The position numbers and the translations under genes are program-made. A stretch of 64,000 nt of DNA from Mesorhizobium ciceri WSM4083 (GTDB taxonomy: Bacteria; Pseudomonadota; Alphaproteobacteria; Rhizobiales; Rhizobiaceae), in the NCBI RefSeq assembly GCF_000519305.1, contig NZ_KI912610.1:1408368-1472367 (forward strand). Reading direction: 5' to 3'. Of this stretch, positions 53,726 to 62,242 are shown piece after piece; positions within the stretch are counted from its first letter, which is position 1, and each line of letters begins with the position of its first letter. Under the pieces are notes generated by a model, which was given only the letters and a program-made list of their open reading frames with translations, was not told the origin of the DNA and ran no database searches.

Positions 53726-56419
53726 ATGAATGGCTTCACAACCAAACCCCTCCGCTTGTCTATAAACAAGCGCCTCATCAACAAAGATGAACTCGGCGAT
53801 ACCCTGGCAAGGGCCGAGGGCTTCGAACCCTCTCAGGTAACCGTCAGTGAACTGATCGCTAGCATCAGGAACGGCTACGCCTATTGTGCCGAGCTTAACG
53901 GGCGGCGTAAGGCGGACAACTTCACCGCCACCGACGTTTTGTCGGTGGACATCGACGGTGGGTTGACCATTTCGGAGGCGCTGAACCACCCCTTCGTTCA
54001 GAAAAACGCGTCATTTATATATACGACGTGCAGCCACACCCCTGAGGAGCATCGGTTCCGAGTGGTCTTCATCCTGCAGGATACTCTGCTTGATGCTAAC
54101 GAGGTAAGGGCCGCAACCCGTTCTCTTGCACTCAAGCTCAATGGCGATCCAAAGGCGGTCGATCCTGCTCGCATGTTCTACGGCAACACCGAAGCCCAAG
54201 TCACCGAGATAGGAATGACGCTGCCATCGATGCTAGTCGACGAATTGATCGACCAAACGGCAGCCGCCGGGCGGAAAGACACCTCCCTTGGTCTAGTTGG
54301 CACCGGTCGCTCGGCGATCCAATTGCCGCCCGATCAAGTGGTTCGCACTGCTCAGGGGATAGACGTTCTTCTTGCAAGCACCGGAGCCAAAACCGAGGTT
54401 CACTGCCCAATCCACAATGACAGGAATCCAAGTGCATTTGTTGTCGAGAACGCCAGCAAGAGCAATAAAGGGGTGCATTGCAGCGCTTGCGGCGTGACCT
54501 ACTGGCAGGGGTACCCTGAACCTTATGATTTCGATGCCTTCGACAAGGCGGCAAAGATGGCGTTCCAGGACTGCTCGAGCCCTTCAGTCAACAGCGCCGT
54601 CGAGAAGTTTAAGGACGCGAAAATCTCGTTTCGCGACGAGAAGTACATCAGCCCCATAGGCATCGAAGACGGGACGACGTTTATTAAAAGCCCGAAAGGC
54701 ACGGGAAAGACGAAACTGCTTGCGCAGATTGTCGGCTCGACAAGGGGTCGCGTCCTTCTCATAGGGCATCGGCGTGCCTTGATTGACTCCATGTGCTCTG
54801 CAATGGGGCTTGCATGCTACCTTCACGACGACCAAGTTGACGAGCCTCAGAGCAAACGCCGAGAGCGTTACGGGATCTGTCTCGACAGTATCTTGAAAAT
54901 GGTCGAAGAGCGCCCCTACGATGTCGTAGTGATCGACGAATCGGAGCAGGTGCTTGCGCACCTTCTTTCTCAAACGCTAGCTGAGAAACGTCCACACATT
55001 GTCCACGCGTTGATTTGTATTCTTGCCAGAGCAAAGCGGGTCATCGCTGCAGATGCTGACCTTTCGTGGACATCATTCAATTTCATTAAAGAGTGGGCCG
55101 AGCGGCGGAATGGGCCGGCGGCCAGTCAGGTGATAATCAACCAGTACCGCTCGCAGAAGGGCAAGCTCCACGTGTTTGCATCAGAGACCCACCTGGTCGG
55201 CGACTTCAGAGCCGCTATCAAGCAGGGCAAACGCTGCTATTTCACTTCGAATTCAAGGGAGAAGATCAAGGACATTGCGGCGCAAATCGGTGAGGAATGC
55301 CCCGAGATCGCCTGCCTTGTCGTCACGTCTGACGAGACGGCAGACAAGAACCCTGCCGCGATAGCATTCATCAAGAACCCATCCGTCGAGGCAAGAAAAT
55401 ACCATGCCGTCCTGGCATCACCGTCAATTGGCACAGGGGTGGACATTACGTTCCCCGATGATGAACAGTTCTATGACTCGGTTTACGGCCTGTTCGTCCC
55501 TCAAGTGCTGACCCACTTCGAATGTGACCAACAATTGGGGCGAGTTCGTCATCCCAAACAGGTTAAGGTGCATGTGTCACCTGCCACATACGCGTTCGAA
55601 ACCGACCTTAGCGTCGTAAAAAGAGACGCGCAAAACGCCCACGTATTCAACAGCGCTTGCCACGGATGGACGCTTGATTTCATACCTACTCCAATTCGTC
55701 GCCCCGATCCGCTTGCGGACGTCGCAGCAGCGATTATCTCATTGCAGTGGGCTTCCAAGAACCAGCTCTGGAGAAACTTCCTGCACTACAAGGTGCAGCA
55801 AGGATGGGAGATCGAACACGTCGACCCGCACGAAGAAATCGCCCACCTTGGATTGGGTATGCTCTCCGAAGGCAAAGAGCGTCGTGCCAGATACAACCTC
55901 AACCGGCTGATGCAGGCAGAGCCACTGTCAGAAGCCGATTTTCAGCGAATCGATCGTCGTTTTAGGAACTACGAGTTCACCAATGATAGCGAGCGCGCGA
56001 GCTATGAGCGATCCGCGATTGAACGCTTCTATGATCAGACGATCTCCGCTGAGCTGATCATGCTCGACAATAGGGGCCGCTTCCGCGCACGCGTGACCAA
56101 TTTCGAAATGATGGTGGACCGCACCACCGCCGAGACCTTGAGCGGCGGAATTTATGAACCGGAGCGGCGTAACCAGGCAGCCATGTTGATACTCAACCCG
56201 AATGCGCGGCGGATCCTGCTGATGGAGACGCTCTCAACAACCCCGTTCTATCAGGATTTCGCATTCACCCCCGAAATCATCTTCGGGAAGGCGGACCTCA
56301 CGCGGTTCGTCGATTGGGTTAAAGCCAATCGGATCGCCATCCAGCAGCAATTCAATATTGCTGTGCACAAAGGCCTCGACAAAATCCGATTAGCCAGCTT
56401 CGGCCTTTCATGGACATGA
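53726..56419 (+). CDS. Primase-helicase replication protein (origin-binding/CyRepA1-like)
   Basis: The product is 897 aa from the ATG at 53726 (AAGGA 7-8 nt upstream). The N-terminal 250 residues contain a primase-like region (TATDVLSVDIDGG). A zinc-binding segment follows with C-x2-H (CPIHNDRNPSAFV) and C-x2-C (VHCSACG). The helicase part has Walker A KSPKGTGKTK (about 320), LLIGHRRALIDS, Walker B VVIDESEQV (about 400) and motif VI QQLGRVRHPKQVKV (about 602). This order resembles herpes-UL9-like origin-binding helicases and CyRepA1 plasmid replication proteins. It could replicate the excised element. Confidence 0.75.
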   Translation: MNGFTTKPLRLSINKRLINKDELGDTLARAEGFEPSQVTVSELIASIRNGYAYCAELNGRRKADNFTATDVLSVDIDGGLTISEALNHPFVQKNASFIYTTCSHTPEEHRFRVVFILQDTLLDANEVRAATRSLALKLNGDPKAVDPARMFYGNTEAQVTEIGMTLPSMLVDELIDQTAAAGRKDTSLGLVGTGRSAIQLPPDQVVRTAQGIDVLLASTGAKTEVHCPIHNDRNPSAFVVENASKSNKGVHCSACGVTYWQGYPEPYDFDAFDKAAKMAFQDCSSPSVNSAVEKFKDAKISFRDEKYISPIGIEDGTTFIKSPKGTGKTKLLAQIVGSTRGRVLLIGHRRALIDSMCSAMGLACYLHDDQVDEPQSKRRERYGICLDSILKMVEERPYDVVVIDESEQVLAHLLSQTLAEKRPHIVHALICILARAKRVIAADADLSWTSFNFIKEWAERRNGPAASQVIINQYRSQKGKLHVFASETHLVGDFRAAIKQGKRCYFTSNSREKIKDIAAQIGEECPEIACLVVTSDETADKNPAAIAFIKNPSVEARKYHAVLASPSIGTGVDITFPDDEQFYDSVYGLFVPQVLTHFECDQQLGRVRHPKQVKVHVSPATYAFETDLSVVKRDAQNAHVFNSACHGWTLDFIPTPIRRPDPLADVAAAIISLQWASKNQLWRNFLHYKVQQGWEIEHVDPHEEIAHLGLGMLSEGKERRARYNLNRLMQAEPLSEADFQRIDRRFRNYEFTNDSERASYERSAIERFYDQTISAELIMLDNRGRFRARVTNFEMMVDRTTAETLSGGIYEPERRNQAAMLILNPNARRILLMETLSTTPFYQDFAFTPEIIFGKADLTRFVDWVKANRIAIQQQFNIAVHKGLDKIRLASFGLSWT

Positions 56420-56574
56420 TCGGTCTTGAGTTGGTTAAACTGCCAAAAACCAGCGCAGGGGGAACTACGGTTATCTTGTATCAGATCAGTCAGACCACCC
56501 TGGACGTGATGATGCAGATCACGGATGGCCGTATATACAAAGACGTCTCTGAACGTCTTCAACTCGCTGCTTGA
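56416..56574 (+). CDS. 52-aa peptide translationally coupled to the primase-helicase
   Basis: The ATG overlaps the primase-helicase stop as ATGA. The peptide MIGLELVKLPKTSAGGTTVI continues with LYQISQTTLDVMMQITDGRI and ends ERLQLAA. It is soluble without a signal. The overlap makes it likely to be a real gene of the replication module, perhaps a small accessory factor. Confidence 0.5.
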   Translation: MIGLELVKLPKTSAGGTTVILYQISQTTLDVMMQITDGRIYKDVSERLQLAA

Positions 56575-56748
56575 TAGGCCTGGCACTCAATTAGCTATAT
56601 CAACACATGCCCTGCCCCTCTCTGTTAGGGGGGGGCATCTTCCTACCCACGGCAATGGTATCTGGGATACCTAATGTGAACAGTCACGACCCATCCAACG
56701 CTTTTCGATGGTCATGGTCGAATCGGCGGATTGCCGATACGCTTCAGC

Positions 56749-58161
56749 ATGGAACTTGCGTTCGACCACACAAAGTATTCGTCGATCGTCTTCATCGACA
56801 GCATGGTTGCCCTAGAAGGCAAGCCGCTGGAAACGATGCCGTGGCACGAGATCGATCCAACCGACTCCATCCTCATTTTGGTCGTTCCACAGGTAAACTC
56901 CGAAATCGATAAGCGGAAACGTGATGGGCGCCTTGGCAAGCGCGCGAGGGCATTCAATCGGCTAATAGCCCATGCTGCCGAATCTGGAGTACCGCACACG
57001 ATAGCTGTAGGTTCTCCGACTGTTGCTATCGCCGTCACCCGTCACAAACGTATCGATTGGGATCAATATGACACCCTCGATCCCGGCGAAGGTGACGATC
57101 GTGTTGTTGCTCAAGTTCTCTACGCTGTCGATGTACCTGATCAACGCAAGCTGCTGCTAACCAATGACACTAACCCGATGGCGATTGCGTCTCGCCACGG
57201 CCTTAAGTGCCGCCGCTTGCCTGATCACTGGTTGCTAGATCCGGAGCCCAGCCCCAGTGAGAAGGAAGTGGAGCGGCTCAAGGCACGTGTTCGCGAATTG
57301 GAATCGGCCCAGCCGAAGATTGAAATCTCGCTGAAATACGGATTGGCTCAGCCTCAGACGATCTTTCGCGTTCATCCGATGCCAGATGATGCCAAAGGTG
57401 TCATCGCATCGCATGTGATCCGACAGAACCCCAGCCAGCAGGACGATTCTCCCTTCAACTTGCGCCGAGACTACAGCTACGATGAACGTTATCGTGATTA
57501 TCGGACCAAGGTCGTTCCTGCATACACTACCTCGGTTCATCGGTTCCTTGAGGTTCATTACGCTCAAGTTCCCTTTGCCTTTTGCGTCAAGAACATCGGG
57601 AATTTGCAAGCTGAGAGCCTAGTGCTCAGATTGGCAGGTAAGGGCGGCTGCCTTCACAACCGATTCACCTGTTATCCGATATTCGGCCCGCCTGCGCCTA
57701 AGCCAAGAACTTTCCTCGATGGCATCCGATTCGATCCAAATTCCATTCGGCCGGCGATCGTCGGCAGACATGAGATGCAGTTTGCTGTCGGTCCCGACCG
57801 TAGCCCGGTGATCGAGATCCATTGCGCCGATTTCAGACATGGTCGCTACTGGGAATTCGAGGGGATTGCGACGCTCGATCCCCACCACGAGGGGCCGTTC
57901 GTTGTCGATGTCGAGGTGACTGCATCGAATATGCGCGGAATTCAGACTAAGTCGTTCGATCTTGCCCTCACGGTGGAGAACGCCAAGATCGGTGATCTCG
58001 TTGACCTCCTGAAGCCTGGATACAAGATCCCCATCCCGATGATGGAGCGCTTGACGGCCGAAATCACAGCTAAGAACTGGGATTGGATAGAAGTCGTCGA
58101 TGTTGACGGCCAAGAGGAGTGGCCCGACGACGGTGATGAAGATGGCGACGATGAGGATTGA
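56749..58161 (+). CDS. PIN-domain protein with long unknown C-terminal region
   Basis: The product is 470 aa from the ATG at 56749; a TTG 18 nt upstream is also in frame. Residues 1-160 are PIN-like: SSIVFIDSMVALEGK (first Asp), LVVPQVNSEIDKRKRD, DDRVVAQVLYAVD and LLLTNDTNPMAIASRHGLK (last acidic residue). PIN domains are metal-dependent RNases. The C-terminal 300 residues are beta-rich with no known domain and finish in an acidic tail (EEWPDDGDEDGDDED). No antitoxin gene is adjacent, so a classic VapBC pair is unlikely. Confidence 0.65.
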   Translation: MELAFDHTKYSSIVFIDSMVALEGKPLETMPWHEIDPTDSILILVVPQVNSEIDKRKRDGRLGKRARAFNRLIAHAAESGVPHTIAVGSPTVAIAVTRHKRIDWDQYDTLDPGEGDDRVVAQVLYAVDVPDQRKLLLTNDTNPMAIASRHGLKCRRLPDHWLLDPEPSPSEKEVERLKARVRELESAQPKIEISLKYGLAQPQTIFRVHPMPDDAKGVIASHVIRQNPSQQDDSPFNLRRDYSYDERYRDYRTKVVPAYTTSVHRFLEVHYAQVPFAFCVKNIGNLQAESLVLRLAGKGGCLHNRFTCYPIFGPPAPKPRTFLDGIRFDPNSIRPAIVGRHEMQFAVGPDRSPVIEIHCADFRHGRYWEFEGIATLDPHHEGPFVVDVEVTASNMRGIQTKSFDLALTVENAKIGDLVDLLKPGYKIPIPMMERLTAEITAKNWDWIEVVDVDGQEEWPDDGDEDGDDED

Positions 58162-58375
58162 AAACTGAACGGACCAAGGACCAAGCGGGTTATGCGTGGA
58201 GATTTGAGAGACGACCACCAAGACACACGCGCCGGGTTTACGGGCCTTTCTTGAACTCCAGAAATCAGGGCAGGGTGACGGTTGGGGCATCGGAATTCTG
58301 GGTGCTGCCTCTATAACTAACCCTCAACTGCGCTGTGAGGTCACAAACAGCCCCGAACCCTGCCTGAACCCTCTC
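58162..58375. other. Intergenic between convergent genes, nothing recognised
   Basis: No coding or structured element found in this 214-bp stretch. Confidence 0.4.
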
Positions 58376-59035
58376 TCAGTTCAACGTTTTCTCGACCTGA
58401 AACGGCAGCACCCTGAAGTCGTCAGCGACTTTCAGCTCGTGATTATTGTGCACCATAAATTTTGCCATGTACGACGATGCACGACTCTCACCCGTCGAAT
58501 TTCGATGGTCATGATCCAGCTGCTGGATATCTAGCTCTCGAATCGAAAACCGTTCTTTGATGGATAGTAGCCGTTCTTTGTCGGCTAATAACTTTTGAAA
58601 TCCCTCTCTAGTTTGATTGGTGAAAATCCAGATCGAGTGGATGTGAGGGTTCTCTAGTTTGCCCATCGATCTCCAGTATCTCGATCCATTCATGTCCAGA
58701 CAACCGATAGCTAGGGGTTTGAGGTCGTGGAATGACGGTCGATGGTAGTTCCGTCCAACCACGTTCCGGCAGATCAAGTTGTACAGATCGGTGAACGTGT
58801 CCATCTCAGTTTTGGCAGGTGGGCCGTCGATCAGGGCGGAACTTTCTAGCCGCTTATTGCGACGGCTGTGATCGAACGAGATCGTTATGAAAAACCCGTT
58901 CCGTCGTTTGCAATATGAGGTGGGTTCGAATCTGCCTTTGTGATCTTCGATGAACTGATCGATCTTGTCGTCGAACCAGCATGCATATTGAGACGAGATG
59001 GAGGTTGGAGAGGCGTGTGAGTGGCTTTGCAGCAT
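58376..59035 (-). CDS. Candidate HUH-superfamily endonuclease (Rep-like)
   Basis: The product is 219 aa. H131-I-H133 followed by hydrophobics (NPHIHSIWIFT) matches the HUH metal-binding motif, and Y189-M-A-K192 in RASSYMAKFMV matches the catalytic YxxK of single-tyrosine Rep proteins. The order and spacing suit a rolling-circle initiator or relaxase-like enzyme. The N-terminal region has TISFDHSRRN as a possible first strand. The reading is by eye. The start at 59035 has no clear ribosome site. Confidence 0.5.
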   Translation of the reverse strand: MLQSHSHASPTSISSQYACWFDDKIDQFIEDHKGRFEPTSYCKRRNGFFITISFDHSRRNKRLESSALIDGPPAKTEMDTFTDLYNLICRNVVGRNYHRPSFHDLKPLAIGCLDMNGSRYWRSMGKLENPHIHSIWIFTNQTREGFQKLLADKERLLSIKERFSIRELDIQQLDHDHRNSTGESRASSYMAKFMVHNNHELKVADDFRVLPFQVEKTLN

Positions 59036-59314
59036 GTGAGTTCGTCATCTTTCATAGGGATATAAACCATCGACGATGGTGAAAGTTGGGTTTGGGGGTT
59101 TGAAGGCGTGCGAGGATTGCCGTCGGCACGGATCAAGGACCGATTTGGAAAATGAGGAAGCGGAAAAGGAGCTAATGGCGAATATGTTCTAGGGGATGAC
59201 GGTTCTATGATGCCATTCTATTTATAGCGTGGCTTAGACGGAACATCACCGCCTTCGGAACAATCATACCCATCAGGGCGGTGGGGCTCGGAATTCGCGC
59301 AGAATTCTTCAGAT
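59036..59314. other. Intergenic, nothing recognised
   Basis: This 279-bp divergent interval is AT-rich and contains promoters of the two flanking genes; no ORF or palindrome is evident. Confidence 0.4.
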
Positions 59315-60265
59315 ATGTTTGGTAACGCTATGATCTTGATGGAATACAATATCGACGAGAGCCGCGCTCGCAACATCCCATCGCCTGGTAAATGCATCTA
59401 CTGCGGGATTACGGGTGTTAAACTAACTGATGAACACGTTATCCCGTTTGCGATAGGCAAAGATGCTACGATCCTCGATAAATCTTGCTGCGAGGTCTGT
59501 CAGAAGATCATTCAACCATACGAGCAGGCGGTGCTTAAACACCAGCTCGGTCATTTCCGCGCGATGGTCGAGTCGCCTACGCGAAATAAGAGGGATCGTC
59601 CGAATATGGTCACCCTTGAGTTCGTAGAAGTGAATGATAAAGGCCAAGCCATTCGAGACTTGAGCTCGCAAGTAATTCCGCTCAGCGAGGCCCCGCTTAT
59701 CCTCAACCTTTGGCAGTCACCGCCACCACGCATGCTGCGCGTGCCGGACGATCCTCCAGATGGGGAAGGTCGTGCGTGGCATTACATCGAGAAGAAGATC
59801 GCAGATCCGATCCTGGCGGCCATCGCTAGTGTCGCCGGCGCCAGAAATGTTGGCATCAAGCTCGGCCGAGTGAACCGCCTACATTATCTTAGGACGCTCG
59901 CGAAAATAGCGCACGCCTATGCCGCAGCCGAGCTAGGGCCAGATGCGTTTAAGCCATTCCTTACAGAGATAATTCTTAAACGCTCAGATGACGTCGGTCG
60001 CTACGTAGGCGACATGGCCGGCGTTGCATCACTCGAAGGCCCGACCGGGCACGACTACAAGATCACCCTCGGTGAGGTCCCGGAGGAAGCCGGTTTCGGC
60101 AAAGGGATCATCGTTGTTTTTATGCAATTCTGGGCTGATCTTGGTTCGCCGCCGCATCTGGTTGTAGTAGGTGAGGCTCTTATTGACCTGAAGGCGCAAT
60201 TCGAAACCAAGGCCATCGACCGGGGTCGCAAACCTCTGTCAAACGGTTCGAACAGTCCAGGCTGA
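59315..60265 (+). CDS. HNH-endonuclease-like protein
   Basis: The product is 316 aa. The N-terminal zinc/HNH-like motif is C27-I-Y-C30, then E40-H41-V-I-P and C59-E-V-C62, as in HNH proteins with a treble-clef core (CIYCGITG, LTDEHVIPFAIG). The remaining 250 residues are helical with no known domain. It lies beside the integrase. Similar HNH proteins occur in defence and mobile loci. The ATG at 59330 is an alternative start. Confidence 0.7.
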   Translation: MFGNAMILMEYNIDESRARNIPSPGKCIYCGITGVKLTDEHVIPFAIGKDATILDKSCCEVCQKIIQPYEQAVLKHQLGHFRAMVESPTRNKRDRPNMVTLEFVEVNDKGQAIRDLSSQVIPLSEAPLILNLWQSPPPRMLRVPDDPPDGEGRAWHYIEKKIADPILAAIASVAGARNVGIKLGRVNRLHYLRTLAKIAHAYAAAELGPDAFKPFLTEIILKRSDDVGRYVGDMAGVASLEGPTGHDYKITLGEVPEEAGFGKGIIVVFMQFWADLGSPPHLVVVGEALIDLKAQFETKAIDRGRKPLSNGSNSPG

Positions 60266-60382
60266 AATACCGCGAATTCCAGCTCGGTCTCGTGCGTAAA
60301 ACGGTTGTTTTCCGGACATACCCATTCAACTTGCCGCTTGCCTCAAACCGAGTGGAAGTGTTCGGTCATCCTTTTCGGAATC

Positions 60383-62176
60383 CTATCCTCCGGATCTCAA
60401 TCCAAAAAGGGTTTCCAGGTCCATGCAACGTTCGCTGCCAGCGGGATTACCTGCGGCATCCACGGTTACTTCAGCGACGAAGTCCGTTGGATCGTCGTTG
60501 TTAAGCACGATTCTGCGGGAAACTCCGTCGGCTAGAACAACAGTGAAGCTGCGATTGTACCGCTTTGCTTCAAAGTTGGTTCGTCGGATCACTTCGAGAA
60601 TGCGCTGACGCTCCGTCGGATCGGTCCCCGCCTGATCGAAGAGCGCTTCAGCCTTCTCCAACCGGGGTTTGTTGCCTTCAACATCTAATCGCAGGTCCCT
60701 GACGATTTCACGCAAGCGGCCGGCAAGCATTGTCCTTTGCGCGAACGCGTCGGGGCCTTCGGTCTCTTGAAGCTGGTCAATCAAACGGTGCACCTCGTCA
60801 GGCGAAATCGACTGCTGTTCACGGATTGCAGACAGCTGTAGCTCAACCTCGGCGATCTGCACGTCGACTCCGGCTAGGTCGTTTTCGCATTCCTTTAGTT
60901 TTGCAGACACGAAATCGATCGAAATTGCCTGATTTATGAGAGCGTACGATCGCTCCCGTTGCACCTCTAGCTGATTGCGTTTCTCCTTCAGCGAAGTCAG
61001 TCTATTATCCAAGGCGATTGCATCGGATTTAGTGGCCGATGCCGCTAGTATTTCACCTAGATCGATCTCCCTGACGTACAGAAAGAACGACCTTTCAAAA
61101 TCTTGGTAGCGCCATGGGGTTGAAACGCAGGCCAGTCCACGTAGTGCCTGACTGCACTTCAGATATGTACCGCCGCCCGGCCCAAACCCCTTGTTGAGGA
61201 AATGCATCGGAGAGCCGCAGTTTCCGCACTTTGCCAAGTGAGTGAACAGGTTGCGCAGTGCTTCTCCCTTACGGCCCCCGCCTTCTATCCGGCGCTTGCC
61301 CCTGGCGAATTGGGCTCGGAGAAACAGTTCCTCATCGACGATTTGTGGATAATAGCCCGGAATTGGGTCGCCGAACGGTATCCGTTTGCCATTCTGCTTG
61401 GTGTGAGGCTGAAATTCCCCCAAGACCGCACGCGTCTGGATGATCTTGGTGACATACGACTGCACCCAACCATTCGACCTACCAAAGGCTGGTGTTCCCA
61501 AGTCGTTCAGTCGGCGCGTGATGACAAACGACCCTTGTCCACTCGCGCTATCCTCGAATATCCGCCTGACGATCTGTGCTCGATCCTCCAACACACCAAA
61601 GCTTTTCCGGTCGTCAGATAGCGCCAGCCAAGCCGGACACAGTCCAGTAAGTTTTTTGTCGTCGATAGCCTTTCGCTTAGCGTCCCAAGCTGCAGACAAC
61701 CGCTGGCTTTTGATTTCTGACTCTTCGTTCGCACGTGCCATCATGGCAATCGAGATGATCAACTGCGCGAATTCGGCTTCTCCAGCCTTGTAGAGCTGAT
61801 TGTCTGATAACGTGACTAGGTTGATCCCGTTCGACGTAATGTCAAAAAACAGAGGGACTGCGGCACTAAGCTTTTGACGTGAAAGGCGGTCGAACGACTC
61901 AACCAATAGGTACGAGCCCTTCGGAATTCGTCCGGCCTTCACCGCTTCGAGAAACTTGCCAAGCTCGCCGGTTGAGAGGTTGTCGCCCTTGAACGCAGAG
62001 ACCCCTATGTCCTCAAGCCTGAAGTCCTCGACTAGATGAAGATCGTGATCGTCGGCATACTTCTTTGACCGCTCCGTTTGCCTTCGCAAACTGTCGCCTT
62101 TCAGCTGGATATCGGTCGACATTCGGACGTAGGAATAGGCGAGCGGCTTTGTCAGGAAAACCTCCGGGTCGGACAA
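60383..62176 (-). CDS. Large serine recombinase, probable integrase of the island
   Basis: The product is 597 aa from a TTG directly preceded by an in-frame TAA. The resolvase domain has YSYVRMSTDIQ (Ser20) and VESFDRLSRQ. A recombinase domain follows (RRLNDLGTPAFGRSNGWVQS), then a zinc ribbon with CGNCGSPMHF and LKCSQALRGLAC, and a coiled coil (about 390-470, ALDNRLTSLKEKRNQLEVQR). This is the full architecture of phage-type serine integrases. The start lies 60 bp inside the attR core, as expected for an integrase gene beside attP. Confidence 0.95.
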   Translation of the reverse strand: MSDPEVFLTKPLAYSYVRMSTDIQLKGDSLRRQTERSKKYADDHDLHLVEDFRLEDIGVSAFKGDNLSTGELGKFLEAVKAGRIPKGSYLLVESFDRLSRQKLSAAVPLFFDITSNGINLVTLSDNQLYKAGEAEFAQLIISIAMMARANEESEIKSQRLSAAWDAKRKAIDDKKLTGLCPAWLALSDDRKSFGVLEDRAQIVRRIFEDSASGQGSFVITRRLNDLGTPAFGRSNGWVQSYVTKIIQTRAVLGEFQPHTKQNGKRIPFGDPIPGYYPQIVDEELFLRAQFARGKRRIEGGGRKGEALRNLFTHLAKCGNCGSPMHFLNKGFGPGGGTYLKCSQALRGLACVSTPWRYQDFERSFFLYVREIDLGEILAASATKSDAIALDNRLTSLKEKRNQLEVQRERSYALINQAISIDFVSAKLKECENDLAGVDVQIAEVELQLSAIREQQSISPDEVHRLIDQLQETEGPDAFAQRTMLAGRLREIVRDLRLDVEGNKPRLEKAEALFDQAGTDPTERQRILEVIRRTNFEAKRYNRSFTVVLADGVSRRIVLNNDDPTDFVAEVTVDAAGNPAGSERCMDLETLFGLRSGG

Positions 62177-62236
62177 TTAATATCCCACAATGACATTAAA
62201 TTTCAACCACCGTATCCTAATTAATAGGACTCATTA

Positions 62237-62242
62237 TCTTGA
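62237..62242 (+). other. attR core TCTTGA
   Basis: The second copy of the core lies where comM resumes: TTG ATG ATC GGG CCA CCG. The island-side flank TATCCTAATTAATAGGACTCATT shows dyad similarity to the island-side flank at attL, as expected of two halves of one attP. Confidence 0.92.

Larger units (their letters stand above)
25373..62242. mobile_element. Genomic island integrated in comM (36,864 bp plus duplicated core)
   Basis: The ends are fixed by the comM frame and the duplicated TCTTGA. The large serine recombinase at 60383-62176 reads away from the right end and is the likely integrase. Gene style inside differs from the flanks: more AT-rich, many small exported proteins, four complete recombinase genes and decayed fragments. 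Replication-like functions are present (primase-helicase, RepB-C-like and HUH-like genes). No conjugation, capsid or tail genes were recognised, so mobilisation or satellite behaviour is more likely than self-transfer. Confidence 0.95.

Noticed and set aside
56749..58161. Classic VapBC toxin-antitoxin pair
   Set aside because: The PIN protein is far longer than VapC and no small antitoxin gene with a DNA-binding domain is adjacent.
25373..62242. Island as a self-transmissible ICE or a prophage
   Set aside because: I found no type IV secretion, coupling protein, capsid, terminase, portal or tail genes. The HUH-like gene alone is not enough.
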